Assembly (NCBI GenBank): GCA_946482075.1
Contig: CAMLQG010000046.1
Span: forward strand, 1 to 25,474
Length of the DNA: 25,474 nt
From: an uncultured Erythrobacteraceae bacterium
Lineage (GTDB): Bacteria; Pseudomonadota; Alphaproteobacteria; Sphingomonadales; Sphingomonadaceae
Direction: 5' to 3'
Positions 7,565 to 15,121 of the stretch are shown here, one piece after another. Every line of letters starts with the position of its first letter. The stretch's first letter is position 1. Position numbers and translations under genes: made by a program. The notes beneath the pieces were generated by a model. The model was not told the DNA's origin, made no database searches, and was given only the letters and a program-made list of their open reading frames with translations.

Positions 7565-8743
7565 TTACTCGCCTTCTTTCTTGGTTGTGCCGCGCTTGAC
7601 TTCCGGCAGCGGCAGATAAGGCACCACGCCATTGCCGCCTTCGACGATCGTCTTGTCGGTCTTGCCCAGCACGCGCTCCATCGTTTCGTAATACATGCGC
7701 CGCCGGGTCACGTCGGGGGCGAGCTTGTACTGTTCGTAGACCTTGTCGAATGCGGCCGCATCCCCTTGCGCGCGCGCGCGGATCTGCTGGGCTTCGGCCT
7801 GGGCGCGGTTGACTTCGGTTTCCGCGTCCTGCTGCGCGGCCGACACGCCCTTGAACGCATCGACGACGCGTGCGGGCGGATCGGTCTTCTTGATGTCGAT
7901 GCCCTGGATCGCGATGCCGGATTTATAGGCGTCGAGGATCGCCTGCATGCGGTCGCGCACGCGCTGTTCGATATCGGCGCGACCTGCGCCGGACAGCACG
8001 CGGTTGAGCGATTGTTCGGCGACCGAGGCGCGCATGGCGGCTTCCGCCACTTCGCGCAGCGTTTCGTCCGGCTGCGCAAGCTGCAATTCGTACAGCTTGA
8101 GGTTCTTGATGTTCCAGCGGATCAGATAGGACAGGTCGACCAGGTTCTGGTCGCCCGTCAGCATCAGCTTCTCGGTCTCGCCTTCGGGGATCGTCTCGCG
8201 CCGGATCGAGGTGACGTCGGTCACGCTCACCGTCTGGGCCGGCCAGGGCAGGGTCAGCGAGATGCCGGGGCCGATCGTGTGGCTGTAGCGGCCCAGAGTG
8301 GTGACGGTGCCCTGTTCCTTGGGCCCGAGCTGGTGCATCGTGCTCAGCCCCAGCCAGACGACCGCGATGCCGGCGAGGATGACGGGGACCCAGCTCTTCC
8401 CGTCCGCACGCTGGGGCAGGCGGAAATTGGGGCCGCGCGGGCCGCCACCGCCGCCCGGACCCCTGCGGCGCGGGCCTTCGGGGCCGCGCGTGCGGAAAAT
8501 GTCCTCGATGCTGGCCGAACGGCGCGGCTCGCCGCCATCCTTGCCGTCGGGCAGCCACGGATTGCGCGGTCCGCGGGATTCGCCCGCCGGGTCGCGGTCG
8601 GGCGCGCCTTCCGGCGCGCCGCCCTCGGCGCCTTCGCCCGGCCCCTCGCCATCTCCGCCCTCGGGGGGCTTGTTGCCCCAGGGACTGCGCTTGCCGGCCA
8701 TTGCCAGCGCGATACGGTCTAGAAACCCGCCCATTCGTTCCAT
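7565..8743 (-). CDS. hflK: FtsH protease activity modulator HflK (SPFH/band 7 protein)
   Basis: Encodes 392 residues. Residues 1-117 form a Gly/Pro-rich, charged cytoplasmic N-terminus starting MERMGGFLDRIALAMAGKRSPWG, with runs such as RRRGPGGGGGPRGP, which is longer than in E. coli but of the same type. The membrane segment is at about 118-137 (WVPVILAGIAVVWLGLSTMH). The SPFH domain follows (EQGTVTTLGRYSHTIGPG), then a coiled-coil with RAQAEAQQIRARAQGDAAAF. The partner is hflC immediately downstream. Two starts are close together: ATG 8741-8743 with GGGG upstream, chosen here, or ATG 8732-8734, which would remove three residues. The gene diverges from mrp across a 72-base gap that must hold both promoters, though I see no convincing -35/-10 pair. 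Confidence 0.94.
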   Translation of the reverse strand: MERMGGFLDRIALAMAGKRSPWGNKPPEGGDGEGPGEGAEGGAPEGAPDRDPAGESRGPRNPWLPDGKDGGEPRRSASIEDIFRTRGPEGPRRRGPGGGGGPRGPNFRLPQRADGKSWVPVILAGIAVVWLGLSTMHQLGPKEQGTVTTLGRYSHTIGPGISLTLPWPAQTVSVTDVTSIRRETIPEGETEKLMLTGDQNLVDLSYLIRWNIKNLKLYELQLAQPDETLREVAEAAMRASVAEQSLNRVLSGAGRADIEQRVRDRMQAILDAYKSGIAIQGIDIKKTDPPARVVDAFKGVSAAQQDAETEVNRAQAEAQQIRARAQGDAAAFDKVYEQYKLAPDVTRRRMYYETMERVLGKTDKTIVEGGNGVVPYLPLPEVKRGTTKKEGE

Positions 8744-8815
8744 GACCCCACTTATAGGTATCAAACGCGACAAAAACAGTGCCTCGCTCGCGAATTTCGC
8801 TAGGGAAGCAGGGTG

Positions 8816-9781
8816 ATGGACGATGAGATGCTCAGGAGAAGGCTGCCGGATGCGGTCGCGGCGCGGCTGCAATCCTTGCGAAACGCGGATGGACGGGTGA
8901 CGCTGGTGCTCGATGCCGGCGGGCTCGACGCGCCTGCCCGCACGGCGCTGGAAGAAGCCGCGAAAACGTCGTTCGACGGTGTGGAAGGCGTGGACCAGGT
9001 CAACGTCGCGCTGGTGGCGGACAAGGTCAAACGGCGGATCATCGCGGTCGCTTCGGGCAAGGGCGGGGTCGGAAAATCGACGCTGGCGGCCAATCTCGCA
9101 GTCGCGCTCCACCGTATGGGGCGCAAGGTGGGCATCGTCGACGCCGATATCTATGGCCCCTCGCAGCCCAAGCTGCTCGCCAATGAAGGGATGCGGCCTG
9201 AAGCGCGCGAAAAGCAGCTGATCCCCGTGCCGAGCGCGGTCGGCGTGCCGGTGCTGTCGATCGGCCATCTGGTGGAACCTGGCAAGGCGGTCGCCTGGCG
9301 CGGGCCGATGGCGGGCAATGCGATGGGCCAGCTGATCGATGCCGATTGGGGCGACGTGGACACGCTGATCGTGGACCTGCCGCCGGGCACGGGCGACATC
9401 CAGCTGACCATGGTGCAGCGCTATCGCCCGGATGGGGCGGTGATCGTCTCCACCCCGCAGGATCTCGCGCTGATCGACGCGGCGCGCGCGATCCACCTGT
9501 TCGGCCATGTGGCCGTGCCGATCATCGGCATCGTGGAGAACATGGCCGGCTATGCCTGCCCGCATTGCGGGGAAGTGAGTGAGCCGTTCGGCCTGGGCGG
9601 GGCGGAAAGCGCGGCGAAGGAGATGGGGCAGCCCTTCCTCGGCCGCGTGCCGCTCGCGCTGGAGATCCGCCAGGCCAGCGATGCCGGGCAGCCGCCCGCC
9701 GCCGGCGACGGGCCGCGCGCGGAGGCCTTCGCCGCGATCGCCGCGAAGCTGGCCGCCTGGCTGGACGAAACGGCTCGCTGA
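8816..9781 (+). CDS. mrp: Mrp/ApbC family iron-sulfur cluster carrier ATPase
   Basis: Encodes 321 residues. A short N-terminal domain (residues 1-70, MIP18/DUF59-like position but divergent) precedes the deviant Walker A motif ASGKGGVGKST at 79-89. VDADIYGPSQPKLL (108-121) and the Walker B-like VDLPPGTGDIQLT (186-198) follow. The cluster-binding CPHC motif is Cys248/Cys251 in GYACPHCGE. The protein binds and transfers Fe-S clusters to target apoproteins in the cytoplasm. GTG at 8813 directly precedes ATG 8816; ATG is preferred because AGGGAAG lies at suitable spacing. One base separates its stop from the next gene's ATG, so it is the first gene of an operon with the molybdenum hydroxylase and hemH. 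Confidence 0.94.
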   Translation: MDDEMLRRRLPDAVAARLQSLRNADGRVTLVLDAGGLDAPARTALEEAAKTSFDGVEGVDQVNVALVADKVKRRIIAVASGKGGVGKSTLAANLAVALHRMGRKVGIVDADIYGPSQPKLLANEGMRPEAREKQLIPVPSAVGVPVLSIGHLVEPGKAVAWRGPMAGNAMGQLIDADWGDVDTLIVDLPPGTGDIQLTMVQRYRPDGAVIVSTPQDLALIDAARAIHLFGHVAVPIIGIVENMAGYACPHCGEVSEPFGLGGAESAAKEMGQPFLGRVPLALEIRQASDAGQPPAAGDGPRAEAFAAIAAKLAAWLDETAR

Positions 9782-9782
9782 G

Positions 9783-12047
9783 ATGGACATCACCCGGCGC
9801 GGATTGCTGATCGGGGCCGCTGCCGGGGGCGGATTGCTGATCGCCTACGGGCTGCGCTCGCATCATTATGCCGCGCCGCTCGCGCCCGGCAAGGGCGAGG
9901 TCGCGTTCGACGCCTGGATCAAGCTGGCTTCGGACGGCGTGGTCACCGTGGCCGTGCCGCAATTGGAGATGGGGCAGGGCGTCACCACGCTGCTGCCGCA
10001 GATCGTGGCGATGGAGATGGGCGCGGACTGGCGCCAAGTGGCGGTGGAGCCGGCGCCGATCAGCGGAGCCTATGCCAATGTCCCGCTCGCCGCGCGCTGG
10101 GCGCCGCTGTGGATGCCGCTCGCGCCGGGCCTGGCCGAAGCGCCGGACGCGTGGCTCGCGCGCCGCTTCGCCGAAACCCGGCGCTTCGTGGCCACGGCGG
10201 AGGGGACGTCGCTCGCGGCGTTCGAAGAGCCGCTGCGCGCCGCGGCCGCCTGCGCGCGCGCGATGTTGGCGATGGCGGCGGCCGATCGCTGGAACGTCGA
10301 CTGGGAGGAATGCGAAGCGGAACGCGGCTTCGTCGCGCATGAAGGCAAGCGCCTGCGCTTCGCCGAGCTGGCGGCCGACGCGGTGGAATATACGCCGCCC
10401 GATCCGCCGCCGCTGCGCCCCACGCCGCCGGCGGAATCGCTGAAGGACGAGCCGCTCGAAGGTCTGCCCGGTTTTCCCCGGCTGGACGCGCCGTCGAAAG
10501 TGGATGGGACCTATCTCTTCGGAGGCGACGTGCGCCTGCCGGGCATGGTCTATGCCGCGATCCGCCACGGGCCGGTGGGCTTGGCGGAACTGGCCGATTT
10601 CGAGAAGGACGGGTTGAACCAGCGCCTCGGCCTCAAGGGGCTGGTGGGCGTGGTCGACGGCAAGCGCTGGCTCGCCGCGGTCGCGGAAAGCTGGTGGACG
10701 GCGGAAAAGGCGCTGGAACGCCTCGCGCCCGTGTTCAAGGTGGAAGCGGCTCCCAGCAGCGCAATGATCGAGGAGGCGCTCGACAAGGCGGTGCGTCGTG
10801 GTGAGACGCAACGGATCGTCACGCGCGGGGACGGCGATGACGGGATGGGCAAGCCGGGCTTGGCGCTGCGCTACGATGTCGCGCCCGCTGTCCACGCCAC
10901 GCTGGAGACTTCGGCCGCCACCGCCCATTTCCGCGACGGCGCGCTGGAACTGTGGATCGCCAGCCAGGCGCCCGAACAGGCGCGGCGCATCGTGGCCGAT
11001 GCGCTGTCGATCCCGGCGAGCGACGTGGTGCTCTACCCCATGCCGGCGGGCGGCAGCTTCGACCGGCGGCTGGAGAACGACCACGCGATCGAAGCCGCGC
11101 TGATCGCGCGCGAGATCGGCAGGCCGGTGCAGCTGATCTGGTCGCGCTGGCAGGAAATGCTCGCCAGTCGTCCGCGCACGCCGGTTTCCGCCGTGCTCAG
11201 TGCGAAGGTCGCGGCGGATGGCTCGATCGACACGTTTCGTGCGCGCCTGGCGATGCCGGCCAGCGCGCGGGAATTCGGCCGTCGCCTGTTCGGCAAGGCG
11301 ACGAACTGGGACGCGATGGAAGAGAGCGCGGGCGAGGGCGATCCGATGGCATTGGAGGGGATGGAACCCGCTTACGGCATTCCCAATGTCGCTGTAGATC
11401 ATGTGCCCGTCACCATCCACCTGCCCACGGCACGGATGCGTGGCAACGCGCATGGCTACACCGCCTTCTTCCTGGAAAGCTTCATCGACGAGCTGGCCCA
11501 TCGCCACCGGCGCGAGCCGCTGGCCTATCGCATGGCGATGCTCGGCGAGGATATCGGGCTCGCCCGATGCCTCCAGCGCGTGGCGCGGCTGGCGCAATGG
11601 GGCGGGGGCGGCGAACAGAGCGGACAGGGCCTCGCTTGCCACCGTATCGGTGAAGGGCGTATCGCTGCTATCGCCACTGCGGTTCGTGCCGAAGGTGGCG
11701 TGCGGGTGGAGAAAGTGGCTGCCGCGGTCGATATCGGGCGCATCGTGAACATCGGCCTCGCGCGCCAGCAGATCGAAGGCGGGCTGATCTTCGGCCTCGG
11801 CCTCGCACTCGGGGCAAGCGTCTCCTATGCGAAAGGCGTGCCGACCACCTCCCGGCTGGCCGCGCTCAACCTGCCGCTGCTGGCCGACAGCCCGCAGATC
11901 GACGTGGCCTTCATGGAAAGCGAAGCCGATCCGGTGGATCCCGGCGAGCTGGGCGTCGCGGTGATCGCGCCTGCCGTCGCCAATGCGCTGTTCTCCGCCA
12001 GCGGATTGCGCCTGCGCCGCCTGCCACTGCTGTCGGAAGGCCTGTGA
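9783..12047 (+). CDS. Tat-exported molybdopterin-binding hydroxylase subunit (IorB-like, xanthine dehydrogenase family)
   Basis: Encodes 754 residues. The N-terminus MDITRRGLLIGAAAGGGLLI is a twin-arginine signal. EMGQGVTTLLPQI near residue 60 is the first molybdopterin-binding motif. GGSFDRRLENDHAIEAALIA near 422 corresponds to the family GGGFGRRLE segment but with Ser and Asp replacing two glycines. ARMRGNAHGYTAFFLESFIDELAH near 545-568 matches the WRxxG..xxxFxxESFIDELA region. The likely catalytic Glu722 is kept in DPGELGV. In the IorAB family the large subunit binds the cofactor and a small [2Fe-2S] subunit passes electrons to the respiratory chain; substrates include N-heterocycles and aldehydes. 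No small subunit gene is adjacent, which is odd. It lies between mrp (1-base gap) and hemH (ATG overlaps its TGA), so it is firmly within an operon. The substrate is unknown. Confidence 0.85.
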   Translation: MDITRRGLLIGAAAGGGLLIAYGLRSHHYAAPLAPGKGEVAFDAWIKLASDGVVTVAVPQLEMGQGVTTLLPQIVAMEMGADWRQVAVEPAPISGAYANVPLAARWAPLWMPLAPGLAEAPDAWLARRFAETRRFVATAEGTSLAAFEEPLRAAAACARAMLAMAAADRWNVDWEECEAERGFVAHEGKRLRFAELAADAVEYTPPDPPPLRPTPPAESLKDEPLEGLPGFPRLDAPSKVDGTYLFGGDVRLPGMVYAAIRHGPVGLAELADFEKDGLNQRLGLKGLVGVVDGKRWLAAVAESWWTAEKALERLAPVFKVEAAPSSAMIEEALDKAVRRGETQRIVTRGDGDDGMGKPGLALRYDVAPAVHATLETSAATAHFRDGALELWIASQAPEQARRIVADALSIPASDVVLYPMPAGGSFDRRLENDHAIEAALIAREIGRPVQLIWSRWQEMLASRPRTPVSAVLSAKVAADGSIDTFRARLAMPASAREFGRRLFGKATNWDAMEESAGEGDPMALEGMEPAYGIPNVAVDHVPVTIHLPTARMRGNAHGYTAFFLESFIDELAHRHRREPLAYRMAMLGEDIGLARCLQRVARLAQWGGGGEQSGQGLACHRIGEGRIAAIATAVRAEGGVRVEKVAAAVDIGRIVNIGLARQQIEGGLIFGLGLALGASVSYAKGVPTTSRLAALNLPLLADSPQIDVAFMESEADPVDPGELGVAVIAPAVANALFSASGLRLRRLPLLSEGL

Positions 12048-13033
12048 TGACAGGGGAACGAAGCGGCGTCGGCGTCCTGCTGGTCAATCTCGGCACGCCC
12101 GACGCGCCTACGCCGCAAGCGGTGCGGGCCTATCTGAAGGAATTCCTGTCCGACCCTCGCGTCGTCGAACTCCCGGCATTCCTGTGGCAGCCGATCCTGC
12201 GCGGGATCATCCTCAATACGCGGCCCCGCAAATCGGCCCATGCCTACCGGCAGGTGTGGACGGACAAAGGCTCGCCGCTCGCCGCGATCACGGCCGAACA
12301 GGCGGAAAAGCTGCAGGAACGGCTGGGTCCAAGCATCCGCGTGGAATACGCAATGCGCTACGGCAATCCCGCAATAGCGCGGAAACTGGCGGCTTTGCAT
12401 ACGCAAGGCTGCGACAGAATCCTGGTCGCACCGCTCTATCCGCAATATTGTTCCGCAAGCACGGCAACCGCGGTGGATGCGGTGGCGGATGCGCTGAAGG
12501 CAATGCGCCGGCAGCCGGCGCTGCGCTTCCTGCCCGCCTATCATGACGACCCGTCCTATATCGCCGCGCTGGCCGCCGATCTCGGTGCGCAGCTCGATGC
12601 GCTGCCCTTCGTGCCGGAAGTCCTGCTGCTGAGCTTCCACGGCATGCCGGAACGAACGGTGACGCTGGGCGATCCCTATCGGGGCCAGTGCCTGGAAACG
12701 GGGCGGCTGCTGACGCAAGCGCTGGGCCGGCCGGGCCTGAGGGTCGAAACCGCGTTCCAGTCCCGTTTCGGCCGCGCCAGATGGATCGAGCCGGCGACCG
12801 ACGCCGTGCTCGCCGCCGAGGCCGCCAGGGGCACGAAGCGGATCGCCATCGCCGCACCGGGCTTTTCGGCCGATTGCCTGGAAACGCTGGAGGAACTGGC
12901 GATCAGGGGCCGGGAACAATTCGCGGCGGCCGGGGGCGAGGATTTCGCCGCGCTATCCTGCCTCAATGCCGGCGCGCCGGGTATGGCGATGCTGGAAGTG
13001 CTGATCCGGCGCGAACTGACGGGGTGGGTTTAG
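12047..13033 (+). CDS. hemH: Ferrochelatase HemH
   Basis: Encodes 328 residues, full length for a bacterial ferrochelatase. It inserts Fe(II) into protoporphyrin IX in the final step of protoheme synthesis. VLLVNLGTPDAP at 10-21 is the family N-terminal motif. The catalytic His198 lies in LLSFHGMPER and the acidic partner Glu279 in DCLETLEEL. APLYPQYCSASTAT (128-141) and FQSRFGRARWIEPATD (237-252) are further signature regions. The C-terminus lacks an iron-sulfur CxxC cluster of the mammalian type. ATG 12047-12049 overlaps the TGA of the upstream gene by one base, consistent with translational coupling. Together with mrp this groups Fe-S and heme metallocofactor functions in one transcript. 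Confidence 0.96.
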   Translation: MTGERSGVGVLLVNLGTPDAPTPQAVRAYLKEFLSDPRVVELPAFLWQPILRGIILNTRPRKSAHAYRQVWTDKGSPLAAITAEQAEKLQERLGPSIRVEYAMRYGNPAIARKLAALHTQGCDRILVAPLYPQYCSASTATAVDAVADALKAMRRQPALRFLPAYHDDPSYIAALAADLGAQLDALPFVPEVLLLSFHGMPERTVTLGDPYRGQCLETGRLLTQALGRPGLRVETAFQSRFGRARWIEPATDAVLAAEAARGTKRIAIAAPGFSADCLETLEELAIRGREQFAAAGGEDFAALSCLNAGAPGMAMLEVLIRRELTGWV

Positions 13034-13038
13034 CCGAT

Positions 13039-13122
13039 CGTCATTGCGAGTGCAGCGAAGCAATCCAGCGCGTCACGCGTTGGGCTCCGGATTGCCGCGG
13101 ACCTGCGGTCCTCGCAAGGACG
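13039..13122. repeat. Dispersed palindromic element (CGTCATTGCGA family), copy 2
   Basis: An 84-base element starts with CGTCATTGCGAG and ends with TCGCAAGGACG, again nearly inverted. It contains GAAGCAATCCAGCGCG, matching the core of the copy at 1451-1542. It fills the gap between hemH and the convergent SdhAF4-like gene, so it may also serve as a terminator for both. Confidence 0.7.
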
Positions 13123-13129
13123 GCGTGAC

Positions 13130-13300
13130 TTAAAAATCGATCGCGATGCCGTCGCGTACCCAGTCGCCGTAGCGGGTGGGAGAAAGACCGGCGGGATCCT
13201 CCTCGCCTTCCTTTTGCGCCTGCGGCTTGGGCGGTGGCGTATCCGTCCAATAGTCCGGCTTGCGGAAGGTTTCGGGGCGTTTGGTGGCGCGCTGGGTCAT
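13130..13300 (-). CDS. DUF1674 / succinate dehydrogenase assembly factor 4 (SdhAF4)-like small protein
   Basis: Encodes 56 residues. The C-terminus, LSPTRYGDWVRDGIAIDF, matches the conserved 'EPTRYGDWExxGxxxDF' end of DUF1674/SDHAF4 proteins. In mitochondria this family helps mature the flavinated SdhA subunit, and a similar role is inferred in alphaproteobacteria. The N-terminal half is Lys/Pro-rich and variable, as in relatives. ATG 13298-13300 was chosen because the N-terminus MTQRATKRPETFRKPDYW is family-like; an in-frame start at 13363 would read into the gap in front of the repeat. The gene is monocistronic, with no sdh genes in the window. The usual terminal Cys-Ser-Asp-Phe appears here as Ala-Ile-Asp-Phe. 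Confidence 0.75.
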   Translation of the reverse strand: MTQRATKRPETFRKPDYWTDTPPPKPQAQKEGEEDPAGLSPTRYGDWVRDGIAIDF

Positions 13301-13357
13301 GGGGCCATGATGGGGGTGGAGGGGGAGGGATGCAAGCCATCTCACATCCCAAGTCCC

Positions 13358-13435
13358 CGTCATCCCAGCGAAGGCTGGGATCTCTTGCGACTAGGTGCAT
13401 CATTCACAAAGATCCCAGCCTTCGCTGGGATGACG
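13358..13435. repeat. Palindromic element with perfect 25-base inverted arms
   Basis: The arms at 13358-13382 and 13411-13435 are exact reverse complements over 25 bases, separated by 28 bases. Each arm is itself a near-palindrome around GAAG (TCCCAGC and GCTGGGA), so the DNA can fold as one long stem or two hairpins. The outermost bases CGTCATCCC resemble the ends of the elements at 1451, 13039 and 14736. It lies between two divergent genes, so it is not acting as their terminator. Confidence 0.75.
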
Positions 13436-13484
13436 GATTCTACGCACCGTTTGACGATCGCCCTCAATCGACTAGGGCCCGCAA

Positions 13485-14717
13485 ATGGAGATTCCCGGCC
13501 TTCCCGCGCGCCGTGCGGCGCTCAAGATGCTCGATGCGGTCATGCGTCGGGGCGAGACGCTCGAACAGGGGGGCGGGTCGGCGGTGCAGCATCTGCGCAG
13601 CGGGCCCGATCGCGCGCTGGCCCGCGCCATCGCGGCCGAAGCGCTGCGCTGGCAAGTCGATCTCGATGCGCTGATCGACAGCGCCACGCGGCAGACCTTG
13701 CCCGAGGACGCCAAGCCTCGTGCGGTCCTCCAGATCATGCTCGTCCAATGGCTGCGGCTGGAAACCCCGCCCCACGCCGTGATCGCGACCGCCCTGCCGC
13801 TGCTGGCGGGTGGGCCCCGGCGGCTGGCGCATGGCGTTTTTTCGACCTTGGTGAAGCGTGGCGTGAGCCTACCGGCCTCGCCGACGCTCCCGGATGCCGT
13901 GTTGGACCGGCTCGGCGATCGCGCGCCGGGCATCGCGACCGCTCTTGCCGAGCCGCCACCGCTCGATCTCACCTTGCGCGATGCGGGTGAGACCGAGCTT
14001 TGGCGCGAGCGGCTGGGCGGTATCTCGCTCGGGCCCGGCCATCTGCGGCTGCCGCGCGGGCAGGCGGTGGAAGATCTTGCCGGGTTCGAAGAGGGCGCAT
14101 GGTGGGTGCAGGATCTTGCGGCTTCCCTGCCTGCGCGCCTGCTGGGGCCGGGGGAAGGACGGCGTGTGCTGGACCTCTGCGCCGCGCCGGGCGGCAAGAC
14201 GCTGCAACTCGCGGCCGCCGGCTGGCACGTCACCGCGCTGGATATCAGCGCGAAACGGCTGGAGCTTCTGCGCCGGAACCTCGACCGCACGGGGCTGGCG
14301 GCCGATGTGGTGACGGGCGACGCGCTGGTCTGGGAACCTGCCGCTCCGTTCGACGCGATCCTGTTGGACGCACCCTGCACGGCCACCGGAACCTGCCGTC
14401 GTCATCCCGACGTGCTCCACCGCATCGGCCCGCGTCAGATCGCCGAGATGGCGGAGCTGCAGGCCGCGCTTGCCGCGCGCGCCGCCGGCTGGCTCGTGCC
14501 GGGCGGGCGGCTGGTCTATGCGGTTTGTTCGCTGGAGCGCGAGGAAGGGGAGGAGCAGGCCAGCCGGGTCAGGCTCGCTCCCGATCCGATTCGGGCGGAG
14601 GAACTCCCCGCCGGTTTTGCGCCTACGCAAGAGGGCTGGCTGCGGACAGAGCCGGCGATGCTGGCGGAGGACGGCGGGATGGACGGATTCTTCGTGGCGC
14701 GGTTTGTGGCGGGTTAA
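13485..14717 (+). CDS. rsmB: 16S rRNA m5C methyltransferase of the RsmB/NOP2/Sun family
   Basis: Encodes 410 residues. Residues 1-125 form a NusB-like RNA-binding domain (ARRAALKMLDAVMRRGETL, DRALARAIAAEALRW). The C-terminal SAM methyltransferase domain begins around 200: motif I is VLDLCAAPGGKTLQLA (228-243), motif IV is DAPCTATGTCRRHPD (295-309) with Cys298, and motif VI is YAVCSLEREEGE (345-356) with the catalytic Cys348. This two-cysteine arrangement is diagnostic of RNA m5C enzymes. RsmB methylates C967 of 16S rRNA (E. coli numbering). ATG 13485 gives the expected N-terminus; AGGG lies about 8 bases upstream. It is followed by an inverted repeat 18 bases after the stop. Confidence 0.92.
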   Translation: MEIPGLPARRAALKMLDAVMRRGETLEQGGGSAVQHLRSGPDRALARAIAAEALRWQVDLDALIDSATRQTLPEDAKPRAVLQIMLVQWLRLETPPHAVIATALPLLAGGPRRLAHGVFSTLVKRGVSLPASPTLPDAVLDRLGDRAPGIATALAEPPPLDLTLRDAGETELWRERLGGISLGPGHLRLPRGQAVEDLAGFEEGAWWVQDLAASLPARLLGPGEGRRVLDLCAAPGGKTLQLAAAGWHVTALDISAKRLELLRRNLDRTGLAADVVTGDALVWEPAAPFDAILLDAPCTATGTCRRHPDVLHRIGPRQIAEMAELQAALAARAAGWLVPGGRLVYAVCSLEREEGEEQASRVRLAPDPIRAEELPAGFAPTQEGWLRTEPAMLAEDGGMDGFFVARFVAG

Positions 14718-14735
14718 TCTCATCCATTCTTACTT

Positions 14736-14763
14736 CGTCATTCCCGTGAAAGCGGGAATGACG
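14736..14763. repeat. Short inverted repeat downstream of rsmB
   Basis: CGTCATTCCCG (14736-14746) and CGGGAATGACG (14753-14763) are perfect 11-base inverted arms around a six-base loop. It begins 18 bases after the rsmB stop and could terminate transcription, but no T-tract follows. Its CGTCATTCCCG end is related to the other CGTCAT-type elements in the window. Confidence 0.7.
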
Positions 14764-15002
14764 AGTTGGGGTACGCAGAAACCATTTTCCTACACGCGCG
14801 AAATCTGGCTTATCCTGCCCGATGCCGCTTTCGCTCCGTCTCTTCCGATATCGTTCCCCCGGCGCGGAAGAACGGACACCCGTGCGAAAGGTCACACGCC
14901 AAAATGGGCGGATTTGCGTGGAAAATCGCAGTTATCCGCGATGCTCGGCGGCCATATGGGACCAGATCGTGGGGCGCTTTCGGGCCGTTTTGTGTGAACC
15001 AG

Positions 15003-15115
15003 CCCGCTCCCCTCCCGCATGCAGGAGGGACCTGGGGCGGGCCTGTAACGGGTGGACCGGACGCGGTGCTGCGCGCTGCGTGCCCACACCTTACCCCTCC
15101 CGTAAACGGGAGGGG
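15003..15115. repeat. CCCCTCCCG multi-hairpin repeat, terminator-like for msrA
   Basis: The left part contains CCCTCC/GGAGGG around GCATGC with flanking CCCGC/GCGGG, and the right part is a perfect CCCCTCCCGT/ACGGGAGGGG hairpin at 15094-15115. The right hairpin lies 6 bases beyond the msrA stop (read on the minus strand) and may terminate it. The composition is similar to, but not identical with, the element at 4983-5100. Confidence 0.65.
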
Positions 15116-15121
15116 AATAGG

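Larger units (their letters stand above)
14718..15121. other. Gene-free interval with repeats between rsmB and msrA
   Basis: About 400 bases lie between the convergent rsmB and msrA stops. The ends hold hairpins (14736-14763 and 15003-15115, listed separately). The middle, about 14770-15000, has several overlapping open frames, for example 14766-15194, but these run into repeats, lack a ribosome-binding site and do not resemble a protein I know. I see no RNA gene there. Confidence 0.6.

Noticed and set aside
6710..8722. 670-codon plus-strand open frame opposite hflC and hflK
   Set aside because: It is a shadow created by high GC on the opposite strand of two well-supported genes.
8744..8815. 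Promoter for hflK read from TATAAG with TTGTCG upstream
   Set aside because: The spacing is only 11 bases, too short for a standard sigma-70-type promoter.
13039..15115. CRISPR array suspected from several nearby repeats
   Set aside because: The repeats are different palindromic elements with irregular spacing; there are no uniform repeats with spacers and no cas genes.
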